From Caldalkalibacillus thermarum (GTDB lineage Bacteria > Bacillota > Bacilli > Caldalkalibacillales > Caldalkalibacillaceae), in NCBI RefSeq assembly GCF_014644735.1, contig NZ_BMKZ01000037.1, forward strand, positions 1-34,373: DNA of 34,373 nucleotides. The letters run 5' to 3'. Under the pieces are notes generated by a model. The model made no database searches, was not told the DNA's origin, and saw nothing but the letters and a program-made list of their open reading frames with translations. Numbering within the stretch: the first letter of the stretch is position 1; each line of letters opens with the position of its first letter. Shown piece after piece: positions 21,678 through 31,833 of the stretch. The position numbers and the translations under genes are program-made.

Positions 21678-22481
21678 GTGCAATATATAGTCATTAAATG
21701 TGGGGGAAGCGTATGTGACGCATTGCCCGATTCATTTTTCCAGCAGGTGGTTGATCTGCAACAAAGCGGTTTGTGGCAACCGGTTATTGTCCACGGGGGA
21801 GGGCCGTCCATTTCCGCTTTGTTGAAGGCATTCAACATTACTTCCTCTTTTGTGAACGGTTTGCGGGTGACCACCCGTGAGGTGCTGGATACAGCAGAAA
21901 TGGTATTGAGCGGCAAGATCAACAAACAAGTGGTGCGCAGGCTGAAACAGGCCGGCGGCAAAGCCATTGGCTTAAGCGGAGTGGACGGGGATCTGCTTGG
22001 AGCAGAGCCTGTGTCCGGCCACGAGAAACTGGGTTTTGTGGGCCAGATCAAACAGATTAATACCCACTTGCTGCACACCCTGATGGAGCAAGGGTATATT
22101 CCCGTTATTTCCCCTATCGGCGTTGATCAAGACGGCCAGCATTACAACATCAATGCCGATATGGCTGCAGCAGCTGTTGCCGGGGCACTGCAAGCCACCC
22201 TATGCTTTGTCAGCGATATCCCGGGGATTTACGTTGAAGAGGGAGAGTCCCGCCGCGTGCTGAAAACCGCGACAAATAGACAACTTGAACAGCTGATTGA
22301 TGACCATGTGATTACCGGCGGGATGGTACCCAAGGTGAAGGCGGCGATTTCTGCCCTCGCTTATCAGGTGCCCGAAGTGGTGATTCTGTGCGGCAAGGAT
22401 GAGCAGGCGTTGGCTGCCTTTTGCCAGGGGGAAGCAGTCGGCACCAAAATCGTGATGGAGGGGGCGGCCATCCATGGTTAA
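21678..22481 (+). CDS. argB: N-acetylglutamate kinase
   Basis: The 267-aa kinase phosphorylates N-acetylglutamate, the second step of the pathway. It belongs to the amino acid kinase family: KCGGS (7-11) at the phosphate-binding start, HGGGPSIS (39-46), NGLRVTTREVLDTAEMVLSG (60-79), and YNINADMAAAAVAGAL with the acidic/Asn substrate site. Start GTG 21678, with GAGAGGAG about 9 nt upstream; the frame opens slightly earlier at 21657. The argB stop overlaps the argD start by 8 nt. The N-terminal helix seen in arginine-inhibited kinases is absent. Confidence 0.94.
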   Translation: MQYIVIKCGGSVCDALPDSFFQQVVDLQQSGLWQPVIVHGGGPSISALLKAFNITSSFVNGLRVTTREVLDTAEMVLSGKINKQVVRRLKQAGGKAIGLSGVDGDLLGAEPVSGHEKLGFVGQIKQINTHLLHTLMEQGYIPVISPIGVDQDGQHYNINADMAAAAVAGALQATLCFVSDIPGIYVEEGESRRVLKTATNRQLEQLIDDHVITGGMVPKVKAAISALAYQVPEVVILCGKDEQALAAFCQGEAVGTKIVMEGAAIHG

Positions 22482-23682
22482 GCCAGCCCATACAGCCCAG
22501 ACTGCAACAGAGAGAGTACAAGAGGGCCAGCATCCTTTAATGCAGGTTTATCAACGCTTTCCCCTGCGCATTGTCAAGGGAGAAGGCAGTTATGTGTGGG
22601 ATGAGCAGGGAGAACGTTATTTGGATTTTACGTCCGGCCTGGCAGTGTGCAATTTGGGCCACGTTCCGCCGGCGGTCAAACAAGCGGTCCAAACCCAGCT
22701 GGAGAGGTTGTGGCATTGTTCCAATTTGTTTCATATTCCGGTGCAAGAACAACTGGCCCAACTCTTGGTGGAAAACAGTTGTGCGGACCAGGTCTTTTTT
22801 TGCAACAGCGGGGCAGAGGCCAATGAGGCGGCGATTAAGCTGGCCCGCAAATACGCCAAACAGGTGAAAAAGACGGAAGCATACGAGATTGTGACTTTCA
22901 CACAATCGTTTCACGGGCGTACACTCGCGACCTTGACGGCAACCGGACAAAAGAAAGTCCAACAAGATTTTCACCCTTTGCCGCCGGGATTTCGCTATCT
23001 TCCATATAATGATATGGACGCGTTGCAGGAAGCGGCAGGGGAGCAAACATGTGCAGTCATGCTGGAACTGGTACAGGGAGAGGGGGGCGTTATCCCTGCA
23101 GAGCCAGAGTGGGTAGCGGCACTGGACCGCTTATGCAAGAAACACGGACTGTTGTTGATGGTGGATGAAGTGCAGACTGGCATGGGGCGCACGGGGACCT
23201 TGTTTGCATATGAGCAATACGGCATTGAACCCGATGTGATCACGCTGGCCAAGGGACTGGGTTCCGGTTTCCCCATCGGCGCTCTGCTGGCCAAAGCCCA
23301 TGTGGCCCAAGCCTTTACAGCAGGAAGCCATGGCAGCACTTTCGGGGGCAATCCCCTGGCCGCCAGCGCCGGTTTGGCCACGCTGAATGAAATGCTCCAC
23401 CCTTCATTCTTGCCCCGTGTTCAGGAGTTGGCACAGTATTTAAGCAACGGTTTAAGGGCACTGGCCGAATCAAAGCCGACGATCAAAGAGGTGCGGGGCA
23501 AAGGACTTTTACAAGGGATTTTAGTGGGAGAAGGCCAAGCCAAGGCGGTTGTGGATGCTGCCCGAGATAAAAAGGTTCTGCTGCTTGTGGCCGGGCCTGA
23601 TGTTGTACGGATTTTGCCTCCTTTAACTACGTCAAAAACAGAAATTGATGAGCTGCTAAATGTACTAGAAGCTTGCTGTTAA
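22474..23682 (+). CDS. argD: Acetylornithine aminotransferase
   Basis: The 402-aa PLP enzyme (class III aminotransferase) converts N-acetylglutamate semialdehyde to N-acetylornithine using glutamate. Motifs: FFCNSGAEANEAAIKLARKY (108-127), FHGRTLATLTATGQ, Asp231 in LMVDEVQTGMGRTG and the Schiff-base Lys260 in TLAKGLGSGFPIGA. The ATG overlaps the argB stop, so the two are coupled. It is the last gene of argCJBD. No clear terminator is seen in the 126 bp before the convergent NOS gene. Confidence 0.95.
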   Translation: MVKPAHTAQTATERVQEGQHPLMQVYQRFPLRIVKGEGSYVWDEQGERYLDFTSGLAVCNLGHVPPAVKQAVQTQLERLWHCSNLFHIPVQEQLAQLLVENSCADQVFFCNSGAEANEAAIKLARKYAKQVKKTEAYEIVTFTQSFHGRTLATLTATGQKKVQQDFHPLPPGFRYLPYNDMDALQEAAGEQTCAVMLELVQGEGGVIPAEPEWVAALDRLCKKHGLLLMVDEVQTGMGRTGTLFAYEQYGIEPDVITLAKGLGSGFPIGALLAKAHVAQAFTAGSHGSTFGGNPLAASAGLATLNEMLHPSFLPRVQELAQYLSNGLRALAESKPTIKEVRGKGLLQGILVGEGQAKAVVDAARDKKVLLLVAGPDVVRILPPLTTSKTEIDELLNVLEACC

Positions 23683-23808
23683 TCTTTGTGGCCGTTGGTT
23701 CAGCATTCGCTGGGCAAAATGGTTGAATAGCAACAAATGATGATAGACGAAGAAAAGGTAACCGAGTCAGGACTGCTTCCATCTGTCCTGCGGCAGCAGA
23801 TCCAGATG

Positions 23809-24897
23809 TTACTCATATGGCCGATCTTGGTAAAAATAATTGGGTTTCAGTATCCTATTTTCATATGTTTGATGAAAAATATGGGTGGTGGCCGGAGAGA
23901 GGGGAGGAATCAGCCAGGTCCAATCTCCTGTCACTTTGCGCCCCGAGTCTCGTTCCTGTTGTTCAAATTGCTTAAACTGTTCGGCAGCGGTATGATGATC
24001 AACAATGCTGACCCCATCCTGTTTGTAGGAATGGAGGACAGCCACATTAAGCTCAACCAGTGCTTTATCCTTCCATAATGAGGCATTGCGGCTGATCTCC
24101 AGACCCATACGTTTGGCCACCTCCGGCAGCAAATTGTAGCGGAAGGTATCGGCCAAGTTGCGGGCTCCGATCTCCGTCTCCATGTACCAGCCGTTAAACG
24201 GGGATGCGGTGTAATGAATCCCGCCGATCTCCAAGCACATATCCGAGATAATCGGCACCGCGTACCATTTGATGTTCAAGTCTTCAAACCAGTCATATTC
24301 AGGATGACGAATAGGTACTTCCAAGACCAGCTCCTCAGGGATCTCAAACCACTTTGGTGGCCGCTGTTGGACCTGGATGACCAGGGGCAGCACATCAAAA
24401 CGGCTCCCTTTCCCTTTCCAGCCCATCTCTTGACAGGCACGGGTCAGGCTTAAAGAAGCGGGATCTCCAGTCACGCCGTTTTCTGTTTCATAACCGGCGT
24501 AGCGGATTAACTGATGGTTCCAGATGCGTACCTGTGGCTCCTGCTTAATCTGAGGCTTAAAAATGGTAATCGTCGGTCTGATTTTCCCCTCATTTGTGGC
24601 GTAGGTAATATGGTTCAGTAAAGCCTCGTAAATCTCCTGTTCCGTTGTCAGGTGGCGGGCATCAAAGACATGCAAGCTTCTCCAGAACAGACGCCCGATA
24701 CAACGGTTGCTGTTGCGCCAGGCTACCCTTGCGCCATAGGCCAGTTCCTCATACGTGTGTTCATAATAACCATAACGGTTAATCTCACTTTTAATTTCCT
24801 TTAATCGTTCTTCGATGATATCAGGCTTATTCAGCTCGTGGTAACAGGCCGTGATAAATTGTTTGGCCTCATGGAATAAAGTCTCTTTCTCTGTCAT
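23809..24897 (-). CDS. nos: Nitric oxide synthase, oxygenase type
   Basis: The 362-aa heme enzyme oxidises L-arginine to citrulline and nitric oxide, borrowing electrons from host flavodoxins because bacterial forms lack a reductase domain. The heme ligand is Cys66 in [10 protein letters not shown]. The arginine-binding block [13 protein letters not shown] carries Glu242. [23 protein letters not shown] and the C-terminal [18 protein letters not shown] (pterin and dimer region) are all present. Length is typical of Bacillus NOS. ATG 24897 with GAGGTGG upstream is chosen over a TTG 21 nt earlier. The gene converges with argD and diverges from carA, inside the arginine cluster. A minus-strand TATAAT (24939-24934) lies upstream. 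Confidence 0.96.
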   Translation of the reverse strand: MTEKETLFHEAKQFITACYHELNKPDIIEERLKEIKSEINRYGYYEHTYEELAYGARVAWRNSNRCIGRLFWRSLHVFDARHLTTEQEIYEALLNHITYATNEGKIRPTITIFKPQIKQEPQVRIWNHQLIRYAGYETENGVTGDPASLSLTRACQEMGWKGKGSRFDVLPLVIQVQQRPPKWFEIPEELVLEVPIRHPEYDWFEDLNIKWYAVPIISDMCLEIGGIHYTASPFNGWYMETEIGARNLADTFRYNLLPEVAKRMGLEISRNASLWKDKALVELNVAVLHSYKQDGVSIVDHHTAAEQFKQFEQQERDSGRKVTGDWTWLIPPLSPATTHIFHQTYENRILKPNYFYQDRPYE

Positions 24898-24969
24898 AAG
24901 AGCCCACCTCTGTGTCAAAGTAGTGCTGTATATATTATAGTCTTCTTTTAAACAAGGTTTACTCTGAGA

Positions 24970-25064
24970 AGATGAATAAATTGTGAATAGAGGCTAAAAA
25001 CAAGGTGCGTATTTTTATAAAAGGGATTGAATAATAATTCAACCCCGAGTATAATAATTCATAA
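24970..25064 (+). promoter_or_regulatory. carA promoter and ARG boxes, shared with the nos upstream region
   Basis: TTGAAT (25027-25032), 17 nt and TATAAT (25050-25055) form the promoter. TTGAATAATAATTCAA (25027-25042) is a perfect palindrome, and TATAATAATTCATAA follows; both fit AhrC/ArgR boxes and cover the promoter. A further weak box, ATGAATAAATTGTGAATA (24972-24989), lies toward nos. The 197-bp gap between carA and nos thus holds operators for one and possibly both genes. Confidence 0.78.
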
Positions 25065-25094
25065 CTTCTTAAACAGAGAGTAGGAGTGAGAGAG

Positions 25095-26192
25095 ATGCCG
25101 GCAGGGTATGTGAAACTGGCAACTGGGGAGGTTTTTACAGGTGAAATCGTCGGTCAAGAGCAGCCGGTTGCAGGTGAAGTGGTGTTTAATACGAGCATGA
25201 CCGGATATCAAGAGATTATGACCGATCCCTCCTATGCCGGACAAATTGTGACCTTTTGCTATCCGCTGATTGGCAATTACGGCATTCAGCTACACGATAA
25301 CGAAAGCAGGAAACCGAAGGTAGCGGGGATCATTGTCAGGGAGTTATGCAACGCTCCCAGCCATTATGGTGCTGTGCAAAGCATGGCGCAATGGTTACAA
25401 GAACAAGGGCTGACTGCCCTTGTGGGCGTGGATACACGGGCCCTGGTGAAAACCATCCGCCAATATGGCACGGTGCAGGGCATTATCGCTTGCGGTTCAC
25501 CGGAGGAAGGGATGAAACCCAACGTGGAGCTTCCCCCTCCGTTTACCTCATCTTACTGGGTAGATGCTGTGTCTACAAAAGAAATGATCACCTATCCCAA
25601 CTCGGGCCCGCATATCGTTCTGGTTGATTTAGGCATGAAAAAATCAATACTGGACTGTTTGCTGGCCGCTCAATGTCAGGTCACCGTCGTGCCTTATTCA
25701 ACAACCTATGAACAAATTAAAGCGCTTCAGCCTGATGGCGTGGTCTATTCCAACGGCCCTGGCGATCCTGTGGCCTTAACTCCGTGGCTGGAAGAAGTGC
25801 GGCGTGTCACTCAAGCCTATCCTACCTTGGGCATTTGCCTTGGACATCAGGTCATTGCCCTCGCTTATGGGGCCAAAACAAAAAAAATGAAGTTTGGCCA
25901 CCGGGGCGGCAATCATCCGGTGAAGGATCTCAGCACCGGCAAAGTGCTCATCACGCCTCAGAATCACAGTTATGTTGTGGAAGAAGAGAGCGTGGACCTC
26001 GAGCAGTTTATGGTGGCTTATCAGCATGTTAATGACGGCACGGTAGAAGGGTTGACACATAAACATTTGCCCATCTATACGGTACAATTCCACCCTGAAG
26101 CCCATCCCGGACCAAGTGATACAGCCTATATCTTCCACACATTCCTGCAACATACGCAGAAGGGAGGCCGCTCTGCTTATGCCCTTGCGTAA
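25095..26192 (+). CDS. carA: Carbamoyl-phosphate synthase, small (glutaminase) subunit
   Basis: The 365-aa subunit hydrolyses glutamine and channels ammonia to CarB. The N-terminal domain holds FNTSMTGYQEIMTDPSYAGQ. The class I glutamine amidotransferase domain holds YSNGPGDP, the nucleophile Cys248 in LGICLGHQ, and the His/Glu pair in VQFHPEAHPGP. ATG 25095 with TAGGAG 8 nt upstream is chosen over GTG 25086. It overlaps carB by 14 nt. Because it sits in an ARG-box-controlled arginine cluster, it is the arginine-specific enzyme rather than the pyrimidine one. Confidence 0.95.
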   Translation: MPAGYVKLATGEVFTGEIVGQEQPVAGEVVFNTSMTGYQEIMTDPSYAGQIVTFCYPLIGNYGIQLHDNESRKPKVAGIIVRELCNAPSHYGAVQSMAQWLQEQGLTALVGVDTRALVKTIRQYGTVQGIIACGSPEEGMKPNVELPPPFTSSYWVDAVSTKEMITYPNSGPHIVLVDLGMKKSILDCLLAAQCQVTVVPYSTTYEQIKALQPDGVVYSNGPGDPVALTPWLEEVRRVTQAYPTLGICLGHQVIALAYGAKTKKMKFGHRGGNHPVKDLSTGKVLITPQNHSYVVEEESVDLEQFMVAYQHVNDGTVEGLTHKHLPIYTVQFHPEAHPGPSDTAYIFHTFLQHTQKGGRSAYALA

Positions 26193-29100
26193 AGAGATCA
26201 AAACAGTCCTGGTCATAGGCTCCGGACCGATCATTATCGGTCAAGCGGCCGAATTTGATTACGCTGGCACGCAAGCCTGTCTGGCCTTAAAGGAAGAAGG
26301 GATTAAGGTTGTGCTGGTTAATCCTAATCCGGCCACCATTATGACCGATGAACAGATCGCCGACAGGGTTTACCTGGAACCGCTCACCGTTGAAGCAGTG
26401 GAAACCATTATTCAGAAAGAAAAGCCGGATGGGCTGATCGGCACCCTTGGCGGGCAAACAGGTCTCAACCTGACCGTGCAACTGGCTGAGCAAGGCATTT
26501 TGGACCGCTACGGGGTAGAGGTTTTGGGCACTTCCATTGAGGCCATTCAGAAAGGGGAAGACCGGGAGCTGTTCCGGCAGCTGATGCTGGACATTGGGGA
26601 ACCTGTTCCTGAATCCCAGATTGTAGACAATGTGGAGGAAGGTTTACGTTTTGCCCAGTCTATCGGCTATCCCGTCATTACCCGGCCTGCCTATACTTTG
26701 GGCGGCTCAGGGGGCGGTGTGGCCAACAATGAACGGGAATTAGAGCGTTTGTTAAAAAAAGGACTCAAGATGAGCCCTATCCAGCAAGTGTTGGTAGAAA
26801 AAAGCATCAAGGGCTGGAAAGAGATTGAATATGAGATTATGCGTGATGCCAACGACACCTGCATCACGGTGTGCAATATGGAGAACATGGATCCCGTGGG
26901 CATTCATACCGGGGACTCCATTGTGGTCGCCCCTTCCCAAACCTTGACCGATAAACAGTATCAGCTGTTGCGCCAGGCCTCGCTGAAGGTGATCCGGGCG
27001 CTGGGAGTGATCGGGGGCTGCAATATTCAATTTGCCTTGGATCCGGAATCTGATCAATATTACATCATTGAGGTCAACCCGCGGGTCAGCCGTTCTTCTG
27101 CCTTGGCTTCCAAGGCCACAGGCTATCCCATTGCCCGCATCGCCACCAAGTGTGCCATCGGCTATCATCTGGATGAACTGCTTAATCCGATTACAGGAAA
27201 CACCTATGCCGCCTTTGAGCCGGCCATCGATTATGTGGTGTTGAAAATTCCCCGCTTCCCCTTTGACAAATTCTCTGAAGCGGACCGGACCCTGGGTACC
27301 CAAATGAAAGCAACGGGAGAAGTGATGGCCATTGACCGCACGTTCGAAGGGGCTCTCAATAAAGCCATCCGTTCCCTTGAAGTCAATACAGCAGGACTGG
27401 AATGGCCGGCGTTGAAACGATTAACAGACGAAGCTTTAGAAGAGCATTTGGCCCATGCTACGGACTTGAGACTGTTTGCCTTGGCAGAAGCTTTCCGGCG
27501 TGGTTGGACAACACAAGACTTGTATAAACTGACCCAAATCGACCCCTGGTTTTTGGAGAAAATCAAAGGTTTGATAGAATTTGAGGAAAATCTGAAAAGT
27601 TACACCTGGGGTACACTGCCCCATGAGCTGCTGACAGAAGCAAAGCAGAAAAACATGGCCGACCGTTATTTGGCGCGTCTCTTTCAAGTATCTGAAAGGG
27701 AAATTCGCCAGCGCCGCAAACAGCTTGGTCTGGTTCCCGTTTATAAGCAGGTAGATACCTGTGCCGGGGAATTTGAGGCAGTTACACCTTATTACTATTC
27801 AACCTGGCACGGCCAAGTTGATGAGGTGGAAAGTGGCGATGGCAAAAAAATACTGGTGATTGGCTCGGGGCCGATCCGAATTGGCCAGGGAGTGGAGTTT
27901 GACTACTGCTCTGTGCACGCCACCCTGGCCGTCAAGAAGCAGGGCTACGAGGCTATTGTCATCAACAACAATCCGGAAACGGTCAGCACCGATTATTCAG
28001 TGGCCGACCGCCTCTATTTTGAACCGCTGACCGTGGAAGATATTTTACATGTCATTGACAAAGAGCAGGTGGAAGGGGTCTTTGTCCAGTTTGGCGGACA
28101 GACGGCGATCAAGGTGGCCGAAGAACTGGCAGCTGAAGGGGTGCCGGTGCTGGGGACCAGCGTGGACATCATCGACAAACTGGAAGACCGGGAACAGTTT
28201 TATAACCTGCTCAATGAACTGGAGATCCCCCATATTAAAGGGGCAACGGTTCACCAGGCCCAAGAACTGTACCAAGCTGTTGAAACCTTGGGCTTTCCGG
28301 TCTTAGTACGCCCCTCTTATGTGATTGGCGGCCAGTCTATGTTTCTCTTTCACCGCCGGCAGGAAGTGGAGGCGTACTTGGAAAAAGTGGAGCAAGAAGG
28401 GGATGAACGCATTTGGCCCCTTTTGGTGGATGCGTATGTGCCCGGACTGGAGTGTGAAATGGATATCATCAGTGACGGTCAAACAGTGGTCATCCCTGGC
28501 ATCTTTGAACATGTGGAGCGGGCAGGTGTCCATTCCGGGGACAGCTTGGCCATCTTTCCGCCGCCTACCCTGCCAGACAAAGTGAAGCAGACCTTGGCCG
28601 ATTATGCGGAGCGGATTGCCACTAAGGCGCCGGTAGTGGGAATGATGAATATCCAGTTTGTGGTCGATGGAGAGCAGGTGTATGTGCTGGAAGTGAACCC
28701 CCGGGCCTCACGCACCGTGCCGATTATAAGCAAGGTGACAGGGGTGCCGATGATTGAATGGGCCACCCGCGTGCAGTTGGGCGAGTCCCTTGAGGCTATT
28801 GCAGAAGAAAAGGGATTAATGCTGGAGCCCGCGTTCTATACGGTCAAGGCGCCGGTCTTCTCTACCGGTAAATTGAAGGATGTGGATCCGGCTTTGGGTC
28901 CGGAGATGAAATCGACCGGTGAGATCCTGGGTCTGGGTCTCAGTGTGGCCGAAGCGGTAGCAAAAGCCATGCCGGAGGAATATGACTTTCTGGTTCAGGC
29001 TGTTCAGCCGGCCAGCCACAACAAGCAGCACACAGACCTCCAGCAGCCCGGACTGTTATGCGCCATTGCGGACCGGGATAAAGAGGCTGTTTTGCCCCTT

Positions 29101-29451
29101 ATCCAACGCATGGCCAGCCTGGGCATACGCCTGCTGGCCACCAGCGGAACCGCCCGCTTTTTACAGTCACATGGCTTACACGTGCAAGAAATAGACCATG
29201 ATCTTGAGCAAGTGGAAGAGCTGATGAAACACGGGCAGATTGGGGCCTTGTTCAACTCCCCCAACCAGGGGCGAGTGGTCGGCACCTTTGGCTTTAGCTT
29301 GCGCCAGATCGCTTTGGTTTATCAATTGCCTTGCTTCACGTGTCCTGACACGCTCAGGGTGCTCTTAGACAGTCTCGATGTATCCGCCCAAGATATCCGG
29401 GCGTTAAGTGACTATAGAAACATTTCTACAGAAAGGGTGTTATCCCCATGA
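26179..29451 (+). CDS. carB: Carbamoyl-phosphate synthase, large subunit
   Basis: The 1090-aa subunit makes carbamoyl phosphate from bicarbonate, ammonia and two ATP. Two homologous halves are plain: each begins with a pre-ATP-grasp segment (VLVIGSGPIIIGQAAEFDYA near residue 10 and ILVIGSGPIRIGQGVEFDYC near residue 560) followed by an ATP-grasp domain (EVNPRVSRSSALASKATGYP and EVNPRASRTVPIISKVTGVP). A C-terminal MGS-like domain follows (about 960-1090; RLLATSGTARFLQSHG, LFNSPNQG). ATG 26179 has AGGGAGG upstream, inside carA. The carB stop overlaps the argF start (ATGA). No truncation is seen. Confidence 0.96.
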   Translation: MPLRKEIKTVLVIGSGPIIIGQAAEFDYAGTQACLALKEEGIKVVLVNPNPATIMTDEQIADRVYLEPLTVEAVETIIQKEKPDGLIGTLGGQTGLNLTVQLAEQGILDRYGVEVLGTSIEAIQKGEDRELFRQLMLDIGEPVPESQIVDNVEEGLRFAQSIGYPVITRPAYTLGGSGGGVANNERELERLLKKGLKMSPIQQVLVEKSIKGWKEIEYEIMRDANDTCITVCNMENMDPVGIHTGDSIVVAPSQTLTDKQYQLLRQASLKVIRALGVIGGCNIQFALDPESDQYYIIEVNPRVSRSSALASKATGYPIARIATKCAIGYHLDELLNPITGNTYAAFEPAIDYVVLKIPRFPFDKFSEADRTLGTQMKATGEVMAIDRTFEGALNKAIRSLEVNTAGLEWPALKRLTDEALEEHLAHATDLRLFALAEAFRRGWTTQDLYKLTQIDPWFLEKIKGLIEFEENLKSYTWGTLPHELLTEAKQKNMADRYLARLFQVSEREIRQRRKQLGLVPVYKQVDTCAGEFEAVTPYYYSTWHGQVDEVESGDGKKILVIGSGPIRIGQGVEFDYCSVHATLAVKKQGYEAIVINNNPETVSTDYSVADRLYFEPLTVEDILHVIDKEQVEGVFVQFGGQTAIKVAEELAAEGVPVLGTSVDIIDKLEDREQFYNLLNELEIPHIKGATVHQAQELYQAVETLGFPVLVRPSYVIGGQSMFLFHRRQEVEAYLEKVEQEGDERIWPLLVDAYVPGLECEMDIISDGQTVVIPGIFEHVERAGVHSGDSLAIFPPPTLPDKVKQTLADYAERIATKAPVVGMMNIQFVVDGEQVYVLEVNPRASRTVPIISKVTGVPMIEWATRVQLGESLEAIAEEKGLMLEPAFYTVKAPVFSTGKLKDVDPALGPEMKSTGEILGLGLSVAEAVAKAMPEEYDFLVQAVQPASHNKQHTDLQQPGLLCAIADRDKEAVLPLIQRMASLGIRLLATSGTARFLQSHGLHVQEIDHDLEQVEELMKHGQIGALFNSPNQGRVVGTFGFSLRQIALVYQLPCFTCPDTLRVLLDSLDVSAQDIRALSDYRNISTERVLSP

Positions 29452-30449
29452 CACAACCCCTGCTGAAAGGAGGGGCCGCACCGGCCCCGGTTGCCTCCTT
29501 TGAAGAGAACCAGCTGCAACGGAATTTAAAGGGAAGAGATTTTTTAACCCTGGCTGATTTCAGTTCGGAAGAGATTCACTGGTTGCTGCAGCATGCGCTC
29601 AATCTCAAACGGATGCAACAAGAGGGCATCCCCCATCCCTATCTGCAAGGAAAAGTGCTGGGCATGATTTTCGAAAAACCATCGACCCGTACCCGGGTGT
29701 CGTTTGAAGTGGGCATGATTCAGCTGGGAGGGCAAGCCATCTTTTTAGGCAAGCAAGACATTCAGCTCTCCCGGGGGGAAAGCCTGTATGACACAGCCAA
29801 CGTTTTGTCCCGTTATGTGGACGGCGTGATGATCCGGACGTTTAGTCACCAGGGGCTAGTGGAATTTGCCCGAGCGGCAACAGTGCCTGTGATCAATGGG
29901 TTGACAGATACCCACCATCCGGCACAAGTACTGGCTGACCTGTTGACGGTTTTAGAACATAAGGGCCGTTTGCAGGGCTTAAAACTGGCTTATGTGGGTG
30001 ACGGCAACAACATGGCCCATTCCCTCTTGGAAGGGGCAGTCAAAGTGGGCATGCATATTGCGGTGGCTTCACCAGAAGGCTATGAACCTGATGCCGCCAT
30101 TGTGGCCGGTGCAGAAGAGGTGGCCAAGGAAACAGGCAGTCAGGTTTTGATCACCCATGATCCGGTAGAAGCTGTTCAGGAAGCAGATGTGGTGGTGACC
30201 GATGTGTGGGCCAGCATGGGCCAAGAAGCGGAGCAGGCCCAGCGTGAGGCCGTGTTTCAACCCTACCAGGTTAATGCTGAACTGTGTCAACATGCCAAAT
30301 CCGATTACCTCTTTTTACACTGTTTGCCCGCTCACCGGGGAGAAGAAGTGACAGCCGACATTATTGATGGTCCCCATTCGGTTGTTTTTGACGAGGCCGA
30401 AAACCGGCTGCATGCCCAAAAGGCGCTGCTCTCTGCCTTGATGAGATAA
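29448..30449 (+). CDS. argF: Ornithine carbamoyltransferase
   Basis: The 333-aa enzyme joins carbamoyl phosphate to ornithine, giving citrulline. Motifs: carbamoyl-phosphate loop STRTR (79-83), HPAQVLAD (157-164), DVWASMGQE (252-260) and HCLPAHRGEEV (291-301), the last two specific for ornithine. The N-terminus carries an extra stretch of about 25 residues (MTQPLLKGGAAPAPVASFEE) before the usual start region. The next candidate start would lose the ATGA overlap with carB, so the long form is kept. AAAGGGTG lies 9 nt upstream. Confidence 0.95.
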   Translation: MTQPLLKGGAAPAPVASFEENQLQRNLKGRDFLTLADFSSEEIHWLLQHALNLKRMQQEGIPHPYLQGKVLGMIFEKPSTRTRVSFEVGMIQLGGQAIFLGKQDIQLSRGESLYDTANVLSRYVDGVMIRTFSHQGLVEFARAATVPVINGLTDTHHPAQVLADLLTVLEHKGRLQGLKLAYVGDGNNMAHSLLEGAVKVGMHIAVASPEGYEPDAAIVAGAEEVAKETGSQVLITHDPVEAVQEADVVVTDVWASMGQEAEQAQREAVFQPYQVNAELCQHAKSDYLFLHCLPAHRGEEVTADIIDGPHSVVFDEAENRLHAQKALLSALMR

Positions 30450-30473
30450 ATCATTTTATTTTTATCATGCAAA

Positions 30474-30505
30474 ATGAATAAAAATACGATATAATAATTA
30501 AAGAT
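30474..30505 (+). promoter_or_regulatory. argG promoter region with ARG box
   Basis: ATGAATAAAAATACGAT (30474-30490) matches the Bacillus AhrC box closely, and TATAAT (30490-30495) directly follows. The -35 region (ATGCAA at 17 nt) is weak. The arrangement puts the operator on the promoter core and gives argGH its own arginine-controlled start, 59 bp before argG. Confidence 0.72.
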
Positions 30506-30553
30506 TCATTCGGGAGTGTCAAAAACTAGACGGACGTAAGGGAGAGGATCTGT

Positions 30554-31792
30554 ATGGCCAAGGATAAAGTCGTGCTTGCCTATTCAGGGGGACTGGATAC
30601 CTCTGTTTCAATAAAATGGATTCAAGAAAAGTATGGTTACGATGTGATTGCCCTGTCACTGGATGTAGGGGAAGGAAAAGATCTCGATAAGATTAAACAG
30701 AAAGCGCTGGATGTAGGGGCAATCAAATCGATCGTCATTGACGCCAAGGCTATGCTGGCTAAGGACTACATCTTGCCCGCGCTTAAAGCCAATGCCCTGT
30801 ATGAAGGGAAATACCCCTTGTCATCGGCTATTTCCCGCCCGCTGATAGCCAAGCTGCTGGTGGAAGTGGCCGAGCAGGAAGGGGCAGTGGCCGTGGCACA
30901 CGGCTGCACCGGGAAAGGGAACGACCAGGTGCGTTTTGAAGTGTCCATCCAAGCGCTCAATCCTAACTTGCAGGTCATTGCCCCCGTCAGGGAATGGAGC
31001 ATGACCCGCGATGAAGAGATTGAATACGCCAAGGAAAAAGGAATCCCCATCCCGGTTGATCTGGATAATCCCTTTTCCATTGATGCCAACATTTGGGGAC
31101 GGGCCTGTGAAGCAGGCGTGCTGGAAAATCCGTGGACTGAGCCGCCGGAAGAGGCTTTTGAATGGACGCAGCCGCTGGAGAAAACGCCGGATGAGCCGGA
31201 GTATATTGAGCTTGAATTTGAACAGGGTGAGCCTGTTGCTTTAAACGGTGAAAAAATGGACCTGGTTACGCTGATTGAAACCTTGAATGAATTAGGCGGC
31301 AAACACGGCGTCGGCCGGATTGACCATATTGAAAACCGCATGGTGGGCATCAAGTCCAGAGAAGTGTATGAAAATCCCGCTGCTTTGATCTTGATCAACG
31401 CGCACAAAGAGCTGGAATTCCTCACCTTGCCCCGGGAGGTAACCCAGTTTAAGGCGCTGGTGGATCAACATATGGCTAAAATTATTTATGACGGTCTGTG
31501 GTATTCGCCTTTAAAAAAGGCATTGGATGCTTTTGTAGACGAAACGCAAAAATCGGTCAGCGGCAAAGTGCGGGTTAAATTGTTTAAAGGTCATCACACG
31601 GTGGTTGGCCGCTACTCGGCACACAGCTTGTATAACGAACAGCTGGCCACTTACTCCAAAGGGGATCTGTTTGACCACAATGCCGCTGTCGGCTTCATTA
31701 AATTGTGGGGCTTGCCCACCAAAGTATATGCCGAGGTGCACAAGCAGGGACAAAACAAAGCGGACCAGAGCCACAGCTTGCTGAAGACATAA
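30554..31792 (+). CDS. argG: Argininosuccinate synthase
   Basis: The 412-aa enzyme condenses citrulline and aspartate using ATP. The ATP-binding PP-loop is AYSGGLDTS (9-17). [16 protein letters not shown], the aspartate/citrulline site in [13 protein letters not shown], and [16 protein letters not shown] near the C-terminus are typical. ATG 30554 has GGGAGAGG upstream. In an organism with NOS, which produces citrulline, this enzyme could also regenerate arginine. argH starts 42 nt after the stop. Confidence 0.96.
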   Translation: MAKDKVVLAYSGGLDTSVSIKWIQEKYGYDVIALSLDVGEGKDLDKIKQKALDVGAIKSIVIDAKAMLAKDYILPALKANALYEGKYPLSSAISRPLIAKLLVEVAEQEGAVAVAHGCTGKGNDQVRFEVSIQALNPNLQVIAPVREWSMTRDEEIEYAKEKGIPIPVDLDNPFSIDANIWGRACEAGVLENPWTEPPEEAFEWTQPLEKTPDEPEYIELEFEQGEPVALNGEKMDLVTLIETLNELGGKHGVGRIDHIENRMVGIKSREVYENPAALILINAHKELEFLTLPREVTQFKALVDQHMAKIIYDGLWYSPLKKALDAFVDETQKSVSGKVRVKLFKGHHTVVGRYSAHSLYNEQLATYSKGDLFDHNAAVGFIKLWGLPTKVYAEVHKQGQNKADQSHSLLKT

Positions 31793-31833
31793 ACAGGGTA
31801 TGGGTCGGGGCCATGCAGAGGGAGGATGCGGAT

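Noticed and set aside
23737-24078. Plus-strand 113-codon frame after argD
   Set aside because: It overlaps the well-supported nos gene on the other strand, and its sequence shows no family features.
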